64,000 nucleotides of DNA from CAWAWP01 sp963841205 (lineage in GTDB: Bacteria > Chloroflexota > Ktedonobacteria > Ktedonobacterales > JADMIN01), in assembly GCA_963841205.1 (NCBI GenBank), contig CAWJCH010000012.1, forward strand, positions 186,001 through 250,000, written 5' to 3'. How positions within the stretch are numbered: position 1 is the stretch's first letter; each line of letters opens with the position of its first letter. Under the pieces are notes generated by a model. The model was not told the DNA's origin, searched no databases, and was given only the letters and a program-made list of their open reading frames with translations. Made by a program: the position numbers and the translations under genes. Of the stretch, positions 8,632 to 17,649 are shown piece after piece.

Positions 8632-9803
8632 GTCCGAATCCCCAATGTCCCAGCGGCACACAGAGCGATGGCAACGCAGCTCAGACCCAGGGCTTGAGAG
8701 CCGCCAAAAGTATAGGCGCCGTAGCCAATGATTGGGCCGATGACCTGGCCAACGGTAGCAGCTGAAGTGTTAAGGCCCATAGTAAGCCCAACAGGTACGC
8801 CGGGATAGCTCTCAGCGAGGAATAGTGTGCCAATAGGCGAGAGCGACGCAGCAGCCGTCGTTAGGAGCGCCGCGGAGAGCAGTACCGCCGCAGCCCCGCC
8901 CGTGAACACCCCTACGAAAGCAGCCGTACACAACGCCACGATGAGCAGCAGCCGTGCCGTCGTGGTAACACCCAACATCCTAAGCAGGCGAGGGAGCACG
9001 AGAAGCTGGAAAGCGGCGGCCACCACAATGAGAAGCGCGATGCGGACTATTGTGGCTTGAGCCTGCAATCCGAGAGCGCTTGCAAGGTAGATCGGGAGGG
9101 TGAGCACAAAAGCTGCTTGCAAGGCGGCACAGAGAGCGACGAACACAACGGCACGCCGAATTTCCCGGAGGTTCAGCGCCTCTACAATCTTGAAGCTAAG
9201 GCTGGGGCCGTGGCGGGTTTCTGGAACCGCCACGACCACGAGCGCCAGGTTCAGCAGGCTGAGGAACAGCGCCGCGAGCGCAACGGACCTGAATCCATAG
9301 CCTGCGAGGAACGCACTGAGTCCAAGTCCCGCGATGAATCCCCCACCCGCAGCAGCACCGAGCGCGGTGATCCCCTGGCGGCGTTTGTCTTCACTGTCGT
9401 TATCCATGATCGCCGCATAGCACATGGCGACGTTGCCAGCAGAGCTTCCATCGAGGATGCGTGACAACAAGACAATTGGAAACGCGGAAGAGAGGGCAAG
9501 GACAGCGAAACTAACTGCACTTCCCCCCAGACTGAAGGCCAACACCGGGCGCCGTCCAATGCGGTCGCTGAGCCTGCCGAGCAACGGCGCAGTTATCAAC
9601 TGGCAGAGGCTGAAAGCAGCGAAAACGGCCCCAATCGCTACAAGTGGAGCCCCCTGCCCACGGAGGGCAAATGGGATGAGCGGCACGATGGCGGCGTAGC
9701 CCAGTGCGTCCACAAAGATGACCATGAGGACGGTTGGAAGGGCGGTGTGCTCGCGCCCTAGAAACCCAGTAGGTTTGCTACCTGGGGATGCATCGTTGCT
9801 CAA
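8598..9803 (-). CDS. Major facilitator superfamily transporter
   Basis: 401 aa with about twelve hydrophobic segments. The motif-A loop GRLSDRIGRRPVLAF after TM2 is diagnostic of MFS drug:H+ antiporter-type exporters. The start is a TTG at 9803 preceded by AAGGAG; it overlaps the P450 stop as TTGA, implying translational coupling. A longer reading to 9992 would run inside the P450 gene and is Arg/Pro-rich, so it is rejected. Placed between the P450 and the glycosyltransferase, it is the natural candidate to export the cluster's product. Confidence 0.85.
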   Translation of the reverse strand: MSNDASPGSKPTGFLGREHTALPTVLMVIFVDALGYAAIVPLIPFALRGQGAPLVAIGAVFAAFSLCQLITAPLLGRLSDRIGRRPVLAFSLGGSAVSFAVLALSSAFPIVLLSRILDGSSAGNVAMCYAAIMDNDSEDKRRQGITALGAAAGGGFIAGLGLSAFLAGYGFRSVALAALFLSLLNLALVVVAVPETRHGPSLSFKIVEALNLREIRRAVVFVALCAALQAAFVLTLPIYLASALGLQAQATIVRIALLIVVAAAFQLLVLPRLLRMLGVTTTARLLLIVALCTAAFVGVFTGGAAAVLLSAALLTTAAASLSPIGTLFLAESYPGVPVGLTMGLNTSAATVGQVIGPIIGYGAYTFGGSQALGLSCVAIALCAAGTLGIRTWLKIKQAPVQ

Positions 9804-11089
9804 CGCGACACTCCTTGCGGAGCGCAGGTGATCGCGAGGTGTGCATAGGTGGGGATGATGACGTTTCGGGAAGCGCGGCGACGGACGACCCGCCAGGGCT
9901 GCTCTTGGCCCAAGAGTGTTTGGAGCAGATACATGATCTCCGCACGTGCGAGCGGCGCTCCCAGACAGACGTGGGGGCCAGCGCCGAACCACAACTGGCG
10001 AATCTTTCGCTCAGGGGAGCGGCGTATTTCGAATCGGCCAACGGCATTGTTGGTGGTGTACGTGAGCATCAGCGCCCGATCACCGCGTCGGAGGAGCTTG
10101 CCCGCCGCCGTGACATCCGCCGTGATGTGCCGCCCGATCAAGGGGGCCGGTGTGGTCACGCGGAGAATCTCCCAGACAGCTCCCGGCAGCAGATCCGGCT
10201 CGGCGCGCAGGTCGTGCTGTTGCCCCGTGTCGTAGAGTAGCGCCACTCCCCGAGTCATGGCGGATGCCGCTGTCTCCGTTCCGGCGACGAGCAGCAAGCT
10301 GGCCAGACCCCGAGCCTCACGCAGCGGAATGCCCGCCTCACGGCACCGTCCCAGCAGCGCGTTCTTATCTGCGGACTCGTACGCCTCCGGCACCTTGGCC
10401 GTGAGGTGTTCGAGGATATCCCTGGCCTCCGCGAGGGTATCGGCAGGTATGATGGTCGAGCCAAGAGTACCGCGCGCAAGGGCCGCGAGACGTTCTCCGT
10501 ACGCGAAGATGCTGCGAAATGACGCGTCGTCGCTCTCATTCGCAATGGACAGGCCGAGGAGGTCCGCCACCATTCGACCGACCCAGACCCGCGCTGTCTC
10601 GGCAATGTCAACGGTCTCGTTCCGTCGCAGCGCGTCGGCGAGCCTCGCTGCTGGCTCGGCGAAGACGCGCGCCGCGTGTCGCTTCGAGCTCGCGTCCGTG
10701 AAGAGATCGCGCGCTCGCAAGCGAAGCGCGTCATGGCCGGGGCCGTCGAATGACTCGTTGACCCAATCGCCGAGGAGCTGGGCCCAGAGGTGTCCTACGC
10801 CGCCCTCGCCGAGCAGGTTGGTGTGCTCGGAGTCGGTGAGCAGGCCCCGGGCGACGAGAGGATCGGTGATGACCCATCCGACCCGTGGCACCTTTCGCAC
10901 CGGGCCGACGAAGCGACCCAGCGTCAGAAGGCTGAAAAGCGCCGGGTTGGCGGCGAGGATGAGCCGCGCCTCGTGGCGTGCTTCGCGCGAGACGAGTGGT
11001 AGCCGTTGCAACATCGTACTCCGGCGAGTCGGGGTTCCAGCTCGGGCCGTGGGACGCCCCTGGCTGATGTCGGGACCTATAGTGGGCAT
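9800..11089 (-). CDS. Cytochrome P450
   Basis: 429 aa from the ATG at 11089, preceded by GAGGAGG. P450 hallmarks: I-helix oxygen-binding motif LLVAGTETAASA, K-helix E-x-x-R (WEILRVTTPA), and the heme loop WFGAGPHVCLG with the axial ligand Cys375. There is no N-terminal membrane anchor, as in soluble bacterial class I enzymes. No ferredoxin or reductase gene is near, so redox partners must come from elsewhere. It is translationally coupled to the downstream MFS gene. It probably hydroxylates or otherwise oxidises the fatty-acid-derived intermediate of the cluster; the substrate is an inference. Confidence 0.9.
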   Translation of the reverse strand: MPTIGPDISQGRPTARAGTPTRRSTMLQRLPLVSREARHEARLILAANPALFSLLTLGRFVGPVRKVPRVGWVITDPLVARGLLTDSEHTNLLGEGGVGHLWAQLLGDWVNESFDGPGHDALRLRARDLFTDASSKRHAARVFAEPAARLADALRRNETVDIAETARVWVGRMVADLLGLSIANESDDASFRSIFAYGERLAALARGTLGSTIIPADTLAEARDILEHLTAKVPEAYESADKNALLGRCREAGIPLREARGLASLLLVAGTETAASAMTRGVALLYDTGQQHDLRAEPDLLPGAVWEILRVTTPAPLIGRHITADVTAAGKLLRRGDRALMLTYTTNNAVGRFEIRRSPERKIRQLWFGAGPHVCLGAPLARAEIMYLLQTLLGQEQPWRVVRRRASRNVIIPTYAHLAITCAPQGVSR

Positions 11090-11176
11090 GGTCGTTGCCT
11101 CCTCAGCGCCGCACACGCAGCATACGGCATACTCGTCGGACGGGCGCGTCCTCAGATCGTGGAAAGGATCAATTGG

Positions 11177-12163
11177 CTAATACGTAAGCGCGCATGCGCC
11201 GATGGTGAGGCCGGCCCCAGTGCCGACCAGCAAGACGCGGCTGCCTCGCCGAATCGTGCCGCATGCGACGGCCTCGGCAAGCGCGAGCGGGATGGACGCC
11301 GCGACGCAGTTGCCGCGCTCGGCCAGATTCAGGAACACCTGCTCCCGGCGAAAGCCGAAGCGAGCGGTGAGCTGCAGCACGGCGTGACGGCTGGCCTGAT
11401 GCGGCACGAGTACGTCCACGTCCTTCTGCTCCCATTCGAGGTGCTCGAAAAAACGTTGCAAAAAGGGACCGACCTGTTGCGCGGCGAACTTAAAGATCGT
11501 GGGGCCGTCCATGTGGAAGGTATTCATCTCTGGCGTCGTCGTCGGGTCGTTGGGATGGTGCAGGGTGCCGCCGCCGACGATCTCCGTCAGATGTGCGCCA
11601 CTGCTATGCGTGGCAAATTGTGATCGCCAGATCGTGCTCTTCTCGTGCGGCGTACTTTGCGTTACCACTGCCGCTGCTGCCGCATCGCCAAAGAGGACCG
11701 CGCTCTCACGCTCATGGGGATTGAGCGAGCGGGAAGCCAACTCGCTGCTACAAATCAACACATTACGATAGACGCCCGCCGAGATGAAGTGAGCCGCCGT
11801 TTGCAAGGCAAACAGAAAGCTGAGACACGTCGCGTTGACATCGAAGCATGTGCTTGAGCCATCGGGTGCGCCGAGCTCGCGTTGCATCAATGCCGCTGTG
11901 CAGGGAATGGCTTGTTGAGGTGAGCCGGCGCTGATGATTGCGTCAACCTCCCTGACATCGATATCCGCCGCCGCGAGGGCCTTGCGAGCGGCAGCGGCCC
12001 CCATTCCAAGGGTGGTCTCATCTGTCGCATATCGCCGCTCGCGTACCCCCGTGGCACGTTCAATCCATTCGGCGGAAATCTCCAGTTGCTCGGCCAGCTC
12101 CGCATTTGTGACGCGTCGCTCGGGAAGATACCAGCCAAGACCAGCTATCCTCACGGGAAGCAT
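11177..12163 (-). CDS. 3-oxoacyl-ACP synthase III family condensing enzyme (FabH/OleA-like)
   Basis: 328 aa. The start at 12163 is fixed by an excellent Shine-Dalgarno (GGAGGGAG) and the canonical N-terminus MLPVRIAGLGWYLPERRVTN. The thiolase-fold triad is complete: Cys113 (FDVNATCLSF), His255 (LVPHQAS) and Asn285 (RGNCVAAS). It therefore should perform a decarboxylative (FabH) or non-decarboxylative head-to-head (OleA) Claisen condensation. The residue that tells OleA from FabH, a glutamate from the partner subunit, cannot be assigned by eye. Its neighbours (OleC-like ligase, OleD-like SDR) favour an OleA-type or specialised starter-condensing role over general fatty acid synthesis. It ends in TAG; 207 bp separate it from the upstream MBL gene. 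Confidence 0.88.
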   Translation of the reverse strand: MLPVRIAGLGWYLPERRVTNAELAEQLEISAEWIERATGVRERRYATDETTLGMGAAAARKALAAADIDVREVDAIISAGSPQQAIPCTAALMQRELGAPDGSSTCFDVNATCLSFLFALQTAAHFISAGVYRNVLICSSELASRSLNPHERESAVLFGDAAAAAVVTQSTPHEKSTIWRSQFATHSSGAHLTEIVGGGTLHHPNDPTTTPEMNTFHMDGPTIFKFAAQQVGPFLQRFFEHLEWEQKDVDVLVPHQASRHAVLQLTARFGFRREQVFLNLAERGNCVAASIPLALAEAVACGTIRRGSRVLLVGTGAGLTIGACALTY

Positions 12164-12370
12164 AGACCACTCCCTCCATTCACCCTGCCCCAAGCGATAA
12201 CTCTGCGAAGCGTACAGGGAAGGGACCATCATGCACGAGTTGCCAATTTGCAGACCGATCAGGGCGCCAGATAACACGCTGTGTTTGATGCCCACTCCAG
12301 CGTAGTGACACCGGTAAAGCGGCGAGTGCTCGCTCGAAGCACAGCAGAAATTAGGGAAGAGAGGCGATGT

Positions 12371-13249
12371 TCATGGCGCTACTTCCTCCAGGTCGTGGGT
12401 GACTTCCCGCTCGAAAGCTTCTGGGCAATGACTCGGTACGAGACGCACCTCAGGATGCTCGGCGGCGAACGCATGCAAGCACCGTATCGTGGCATGCAGC
12501 GAGTTGGGACTGTCAGCGACGACATTGGTTAGACGGGAGGGAGGTCGGCGTTCGCGAATTGCGCGAGTAAGCCAGCAACTGTCCGCGGCAAACAGCACCT
12601 GGCCGCGATCGGTATTGGCGAGCAAGCCCAGCTGACCGCGAGCATGCCCGGGAAGCGGCATCAGGAGCAGCGAGCCATCTCCGAAGAGATCATGTGTCGG
12701 CCCGAGCCGGAAGATGGTGGGGCCCGCGAACTCCGTGAGGAGCGTTGCGCGCGCAGTAAAGTCGTCGGGTAGGAGCGCGGGAAGATATGCCCGACGTACT
12801 GCAGACATACCCTGGCGCCTGGCAACATGCTCGAAGGCGGTTCGGTGCGCGATCAGCTCAGCCGTCGGAAAGTCACGTAGGCCGGCAAGATGATCGGCAT
12901 GGAAGTGTGAGAGCAGCACGCGCCGGATATCGCCAGCCGCAAGACTGAAACGGGCAAGCTGATTGACCACGGCAAGGTCACGATGAATGTGCAATGGCGT
13001 GGCTCGCCGATAGAGCGAGTAAGGCCACTGTTTCGTCGCCTCGAACATGCGTGGCGCGTAGCCTGTGTCCCACAATAGCCATCCGTGGTCGGGATGTTCG
13101 ATCATGGCAACGATGGAGTGCAGTGCAACGCGCCGCCATGCCCCGCCCCGAATGACGAGCGACTCCAAAGCGTCACAGTAGCCAGTATCCAAAACATGGC
13201 AGCGTACCAGCGGGGGCTGAGTCCGTGTAGAGTTGCCCATATTTGTCAT
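12371..13249 (-). CDS. Metallo-beta-lactamase-fold hydrolase (AHL-lactonase-like)
   Basis: 292 aa; its ATG overlaps the SDR stop codon (ATGA at 13246-13249), so the two are co-translated. The metal-binding motif LLSHFHADHLAG supplies His115, His117, Asp119 and His120; further ligands are the His of PLPGHARGQ, the Asp of FAADSCW and a C-terminal His in VPSHCPEAF. The arrangement, with WDTGY early on, is that of the N-acyl-homoserine-lactonase branch, which opens lactone rings. Inside a possible beta-lactone cluster a lactonase-like fold may hydrolyse or release the product, give self-protection, or stand in for OleB. Thioesterase activity is also possible. Confidence 0.85.
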   Translation of the reverse strand: MTNMGNSTRTQPPLVRCHVLDTGYCDALESLVIRGGAWRRVALHSIVAMIEHPDHGWLLWDTGYAPRMFEATKQWPYSLYRRATPLHIHRDLAVVNQLARFSLAAGDIRRVLLSHFHADHLAGLRDFPTAELIAHRTAFEHVARRQGMSAVRRAYLPALLPDDFTARATLLTEFAGPTIFRLGPTHDLFGDGSLLLMPLPGHARGQLGLLANTDRGQVLFAADSCWLTRAIRERRPPSRLTNVVADSPNSLHATIRCLHAFAAEHPEVRLVPSHCPEAFEREVTHDLEEVAP

Positions 13250-14244
13250 CGTACGCCTGCCTCAACATTCGTTTCGGCTCCGAGAGCGATGAGCGTCCTC
13301 CGCATGCCTTCCGCGAACGAGATACGCGGCGCGTAGGCGAGGTCGCGCTTGGCAGCCGCGATGTTATACGTTTGTGTTCGCGCCAGGATTTGTACGGAGT
13401 AGCGCGTCAGGAACGGTTCCCGCCCTGTGACCGATGCCTGCATCTCCATGACGCGCGCCGCGCCTAGCGCAATCCCAAGTGGCACGGAGCGCATCGACCT
13501 TGGCAGACTGAGATTGTCCAGCACCGTGCGAATGGTATCCCAGAGGTTTATGTGTTCATCGTTCGTAATGTGGTACGTCTTCCCGATCGCCTCTGAGGCA
13601 TCGAGGGCAAGCATCAGCGCATCGACGACATTTTCCACATAGGTGAGATCAACCAGATTGCGACCGGCGCCGATCTGACGAAGACGTCTGCTGCGCGCAG
13701 CCGTAATGAGGCGTGGCAAAAGTGAGCGGTCGCCTGGGCCAAACATTGCTTTGGGTCGCAGCACGATCGTTTCGAGGTCGTGATGTGCCGCGTTCACGAG
13801 GTCTTCGCCGAGCTTCTTCGTAAGTGAATAGACAGAAGTGAATCTCTTCGGAAATGGTGCCGTCTCATTGAGTTCGTATTGGTCTTGGCCGGCAAAAACG
13901 ACGCTTGGCGACGAAACATAGATCAAACGCCGAACATGGTGACGCTTACACCCGTCAATGACCGCAGCCGTGCCATTGACGTTGATAGCATAGAAATCCT
14001 GCGAGCGACCCCAAGGCGCGGAGAGTGCGCCAACGTGATAGGCGGCGTCCATTCCTTTGCAGGCAGCAATTACGGCGTCTGCGTCGCGTAGATCAGCAAC
14101 GATCGGTACGGCTCCGGCTGCAATAAGACGGCCTGTAGTTGAAGAGTCGCGGCCAAGAACATGTACCTGGTGTCCAGCAGTCAAAAGCGCTTGAGTAAGA
14201 TGTGCCCCCAGAAAGCCGCTACCGCCAGTGACAATGATCTGCAT
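13246..14244 (-). CDS. NAD(P)-dependent epimerase/3-beta-HSD-type reductase (OleD-like)
   Basis: 332 aa. The start at 14244 gives the standard extended-SDR N-terminus MQIIVTGGSGFLGAHL with the Gly-rich nucleotide motif at residues 6-13; the longer reading to 14472 is not SDR-like. The active site is present: Ser111/112 (VSSPSVVF), Tyr139 and Lys143 (VYSLTKKLGED). It is the first gene of the seven-gene minus-strand run. OleD-type members reduce 2-alkyl-3-ketoacids to beta-hydroxy acids, the step between condensation and lactone formation, which fits the neighbours. Sugar epimerase or sterol-dehydrogenase-like roles are alternatives. Confidence 0.87.
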   Translation of the reverse strand: MQIIVTGGSGFLGAHLTQALLTAGHQVHVLGRDSSTTGRLIAAGAVPIVADLRDADAVIAACKGMDAAYHVGALSAPWGRSQDFYAINVNGTAAVIDGCKRHHVRRLIYVSSPSVVFAGQDQYELNETAPFPKRFTSVYSLTKKLGEDLVNAAHHDLETIVLRPKAMFGPGDRSLLPRLITAARSRRLRQIGAGRNLVDLTYVENVVDALMLALDASEAIGKTYHITNDEHINLWDTIRTVLDNLSLPRSMRSVPLGIALGAARVMEMQASVTGREPFLTRYSVQILARTQTYNIAAAKRDLAYAPRISFAEGMRRTLIALGAETNVEAGVR

Positions 14245-14741
14245 GTGGGCCCTATCCACAGTACTCGTGTCTATCACAATTACGAAGGTAGCGAGGCCGC
14301 CTACACACGTCGCCCTTGTGCTGAAGTATTCAAGGCTCTCTTGCATCAATAGCCTCGTATGTGTGGTGAGATGCCCTGACATTCCACTCGCTGCGTCACG
14401 GTCCAGCAGTGGAAGCGTGTGCGAACTCCGCCCTGCGTTCGCGGAAGCCTGAACGAACTCCGTCATGCGCAAGTGTAGAGGACGTCAATGGCGATCACCA
14501 CGCACAACTCATACAAACGGTTACAAAGTGTTTGAGTAGGGTTAGTGCGAGCGAAGCCTGGCAACAGATACTCTGTCCGAACCCGTGTCTCACGCAAGGT
14601 CGGAGGGTATCGCTGGCATGGCAACTCGAGTCCATCCCAGTGATGTGAACGAGGAGCAAGGCGACCGCCGGCAGGTACGGCAGGGTGCCGACGGCCTGCT
14701 CCTTGATGTACAAACATACAGTGCACGTGCCCACCCTGCAG
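14245..14741. other. Upstream region of the biosynthetic run, no gene recognised
   Basis: About 500 bp ahead of the first cluster gene on the minus strand. It should hold the operon promoter, but I cannot point to a convincing -35/-10 pair. An open extension of the SDR frame to 14472 lacks family features. No regulator gene is adjacent. Confidence 0.4.
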
Positions 14742-14822
14742 CCTGTCTGCCGCGATTAGCGGGCTAAGTCGCGTCCACGCCGCGTCTGTCAGGTCTCCTC
14801 GCCTTGTCCTATCCGTCCCCAC
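14742..14822 (-). pseudogene. IS5-type transposase N-terminal scrap
   Basis: Reading from 14822 on the minus strand gives RTRRGDLTDAAWTRLSPLIA, which matches the usual N-terminus of IS5-type transposases (xDLTDAxWxRLxPLL). After about 27 residues the similarity ends. No terminal repeats were found, so this is only a fragment. Confidence 0.45.
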
Positions 14823-15218
14823 CTACGCGCCGATTTCCACTGCGGACAAGACAGCCGAGCCCTCTGCCTTCTGTCAGAACTGGAACCGCGCAAAGCATAG
14901 ATCGGTCCTTCGTGCGTGCGCCGCGCTTCCTTCTCGGCGCCTCTGAAAGCTTGTCAAACATTACGCTAGCGGCAGGGTCATGGAAAGATCGACGGGGTAG
15001 GGAGGCCGGAGGCATGAAGCGCGAAGAGATCGGGCCGAGCCTGCTAACCGCCTTCGCACATGGGTCCGGCTCTGGCCCGGACCTGCCCACGCACGGATTC
15101 CGACCACGCCCCAGTCCGTGCTCCGTGTTCTCGCAAGAAGAGGGTGGGCCAGCATCTCGCCAGCCCACCCCACGTGCTCTTCCCGCGTTGGCGCGCTCAG
15201 CAAGCCGCGGGAGCGCGG
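14823..15218. other. Intergenic region, nothing recognised
   Basis: About 400 bp between the IS5 scrap and the small membrane protein gene. Short open frames exist on both strands but none has a ribosome binding site with a plausible protein. Confidence 0.4.
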
Positions 15219-15623
15219 CTACTTCTTCTTCTCGGGCTCGAAGCCATGGCGGATCGAGGTGAGGCCCAGATAGGCATACACCAGCGATTGGAAGAACGCG
15301 ATGTCGAGGCCCGCGAATTGAACGGTCCCGCCTGACGTGTTGACGAGGCTGCTCGGGAGGCTCGCGGTGTTGAGTACCTTGAACTGCAGCAAGATTCCCA
15401 CGATGCCCGCGACGCCGAGGATGACGCCAACGACGATATCGAACAGTTGGGTCAGCCCCGCGTTGCTGCTGAGACGATTGATCAGGAAGCCGATGGCGCC
15501 AATCGCCAGGAACCAGATCGACTCTGCGGTCAGCCCGCTCTTCGCGTTCAGATCGCCGAGGGCTGCGATGACGCCTAGAAAGATGAACAGCAGGGAATAA
15601 TGCGTGTCGCGATGGGTCGGCAT
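15219..15623 (-). CDS. Small three-TM membrane protein of unknown function
   Basis: 134 aa; the ATG at 15623 has GGAGG seven bases upstream (a second ATG at 15629 is too close). Three hydrophobic segments are visible: LLFIFLGVIAALGDL, SIWFLAIGAIGFLINRL and LFDIVVGVILGVAGIVGILL, then a soluble tail ending in FEPEKKK. I do not recognise the family. It stands alone between two gene-poor stretches. Confidence 0.65.
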   Translation of the reverse strand: MPTHRDTHYSLLFIFLGVIAALGDLNAKSGLTAESIWFLAIGAIGFLINRLSSNAGLTQLFDIVVGVILGVAGIVGILLQFKVLNTASLPSSLVNTSGGTVQFAGLDIAFFQSLVYAYLGLTSIRHGFEPEKKK

Positions 15624-16285
15624 GGGCATACCTCCGGGTGCGTGGCGGAACGCTGCTCCCAGGCCTGTCCCTGAGAGCGCAAGGCGTGACGGATAGCAGA
15701 CGGGGACGGGCTTCGGGCGGGCCACCCCAGTCAGGACGCCGAATACGGCGAGGAGCGCGCCAATTCTTGCATGCCGTCGCCCTGACGCGATGAGTGACGA
15801 GAGTGGGACGTCCCCGCCCAACTGCCCGCTTGTGCCATCCTTATTCTACCGCCCCTTGTATACCTTCGCGAGGGCTACCCCATTGCTGGGCAGTGCTATT
15901 GAACAATCGGCACCTACCGCAGCCCGAGCGGCGGGCTGCGCGGCCTCCTGCCGCGGGCTACGCCCGCCCTGAGCGTAATGTTGCATGGCCATGGAGGGGC
16001 GCAGCGTACGTTGATGGCACGTGAGATAACCAACCAAATTGACCGGATCTATGCCGCATCCCGCTCGCCTAGCCGCTAGTAGGCGTTGAGGTACGCCGTT
16101 TTTTCAGATCGATGGCCATGTGAGCGGTTCATTGTAGAGCGCCTGACGCGGGTGTTTTCGTGAGCTCACGACCTAGTGGGCGGCCGAGCCGACGACGGTG
16201 GCGGACCAGATGAGCGCCGCGTACAGCGAGGGGGTGTTGCCTGGACCGAAGGCGACCTGGGCGGGACGGAGTCAGCGGTACTCGG
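15624..16285. other. Intergenic region with GC-rich inverted repeat, no gene recognised
   Basis: About 660 bp. The only structure I see is a GC-rich imperfect palindrome near 15928-15970 (GGCGGGCTGCG on one side, CGCCC-rich on the other), which could act as a terminator or be an element end. Short frames such as the one at 16176-16535 do not look like proteins. Confidence 0.35.
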
Positions 16286-16915
16286 TCAATTGCCGCGGTG
16301 GAGTGATGGCGGGGACCTTGTCAGCGGGCTGCTTGCAGTCGGGTGGGGGAGCGCTGAACCGCCCGCGGACCTGGTTGCACACGCAGAGGCGATTGTGGGG
16401 AACTCAGGCTCCAGGCAGAGGAGCGCGATGGCGAACTTGTGCAGGATCGTGAGGATCGTCGGGTCCATCGGCGGCACGATGAGGCCCTTGGGTCCATCGG
16501 GGTCGGTCAGACGCCTCACCTTGCGCAGGAAATAGCCGAGGACGTTGGCCATCGCGAAGTGCAACGCGTCCTGGATGGAGTCACAGCGGATTATCAGGTC
16601 GGCGCCCACGTGGCCGCGATAGGTAAGCAGCCACGCGCGGAGGGGCCGCCGCGCAGGTCCCACCAGCGGGCCAGTATCGGAGGCCACGTGCTGCGACGCC
16701 TGATTGATGCGCAGGTGGAGGATGCGGAAGGCCGTCGAGAGGATCACGCTGCCGGAGAACGCGGCGGGTTCGCGGGAGTCAGGATGCGCACTGCCTAGCG
16801 TCGGGCGCTCCGTATAGAGTTGCTCCAACACCTTGCCGCACAGGTCCTCACCGGACGCGCGGGCCGCGTACCAGAGCAGGTCGAAGGCTCCGCCGTTGAG
16901 TAGCACTATTGCCAA
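16286..16915 (-). CDS. Hypothetical protein, possibly 5'-truncated
   Basis: Up to 209 codons on the minus strand with only TTG (16915) or nearby GTG as start and no clear ribosome site. The composition is protein-like for about 170 residues (e.g. GHVGADLIIRCDSIQDALHF, KGLIVPPMDPTILTILHKFA), then becomes Pro/Ser-rich. The start abuts the integrase relic at about 16.9 kb, so the real N-terminus may have been lost. The family is not recognised, and the call could be spurious. Confidence 0.4.
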   Translation of the reverse strand: MAIVLLNGGAFDLLWYAARASGEDLCGKVLEQLYTERPTLGSAHPDSREPAAFSGSVILSTAFRILHLRINQASQHVASDTGPLVGPARRPLRAWLLTYRGHVGADLIIRCDSIQDALHFAMANVLGYFLRKVRRLTDPDGPKGLIVPPMDPTILTILHKFAIALLCLEPEFPTIASACATRSAGGSALPHPTASSPLTRSPPSLHRGN

Positions 16916-16920
16916 GCTTT

Positions 16921-17539
16921 CACATGCCGTGCTGCATCATTCGCTGGGGGACGCGGTGCGGCTGGGCCGCATACCACGAAAAATGAGCGAACTGGTGAGC
17001 GTCCCGAAGAAGCGGCCTATGGAGATGCACGTCTGGAGGTGGGGTGAGCCGCGCGAGTTCATCGAATCGCTAGATGCGCGGGCGGATCGGTTCTACACGC
17101 TGTACCTGGACGAGCTATGCCCGCCGGCAGGTCCGCATCCCGGAGAGCGCGGTTGATGCCCTGCGCGAGCACCTTACCCGCCAGAACGCCGAACGATTGG
17201 CCGTCGGCGCCGCCTGGACGGCTGGGGGCTGGTGTTCTGCGACGAGGCGTGCGAGCCGACGGTGGGGTCCACCATCTACCGGCATCGGTTCCTGCCGTTG
17301 ATGCAACTGGTAGGGCTGCCGGTGTTCCGCTTCCACGACCTGCGCCACGATCCTGCTGGGTCGCGGGTGAACCTGAAGATCGTCTCGTCGATGCTGGGGC
17401 ACTCGTCGGTGGCGATCGCGCTGGACGTCTACTCGCACGTGCTGCCCGACATGCTGCAAGGGGGGTCGGACGAGATCGGCGATGTGCTGTTCGGGGAGGA
17501 AACACGGTTGCCTGATCGGTCGCTACACAATCGGTGATC
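16921..17539 (+). pseudogene. Tyrosine recombinase/integrase relic
   Basis: Fragments in successive frames form an integrase: HHSLGDAVRLGRIPRKMSEL and PREFIESLDARADRFYTLYL (core-binding/early catalytic domain), then RFHDLRHD and SSMLGHSSVAIALDVYSHVL. The second block has the H-x-x-R box and the LGH...Y segment with the nucleophilic tyrosine. The stretch holding the first catalytic Arg is missing, and at least two frameshifts (about 17120-17230) are needed. The gene points toward the tRNA-Leu fragment at 17650, 110 bp away, the usual int-att arrangement, although it lies outside the 59-bp-repeat-bounded island. Confidence 0.75.
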
Positions 17540-17649
17540 GGCGAGATAAGCTGTCCTATTGGCTGTCCACGGCCCCTGTGAGGGTCGTCGCAGCTTTCGG
17601 AGAGGGATGGGGGATGGGCGAGGGAAGCCAGGAAACAAGCCGATTCGGA

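Noticed and set aside
6122..14244. Complete oleABCD olefin pathway
   Set aside because: No OleB-type alpha/beta hydrolase is present and the KAS III cannot be distinguished from FabH by eye, so only ole-like is claimed.
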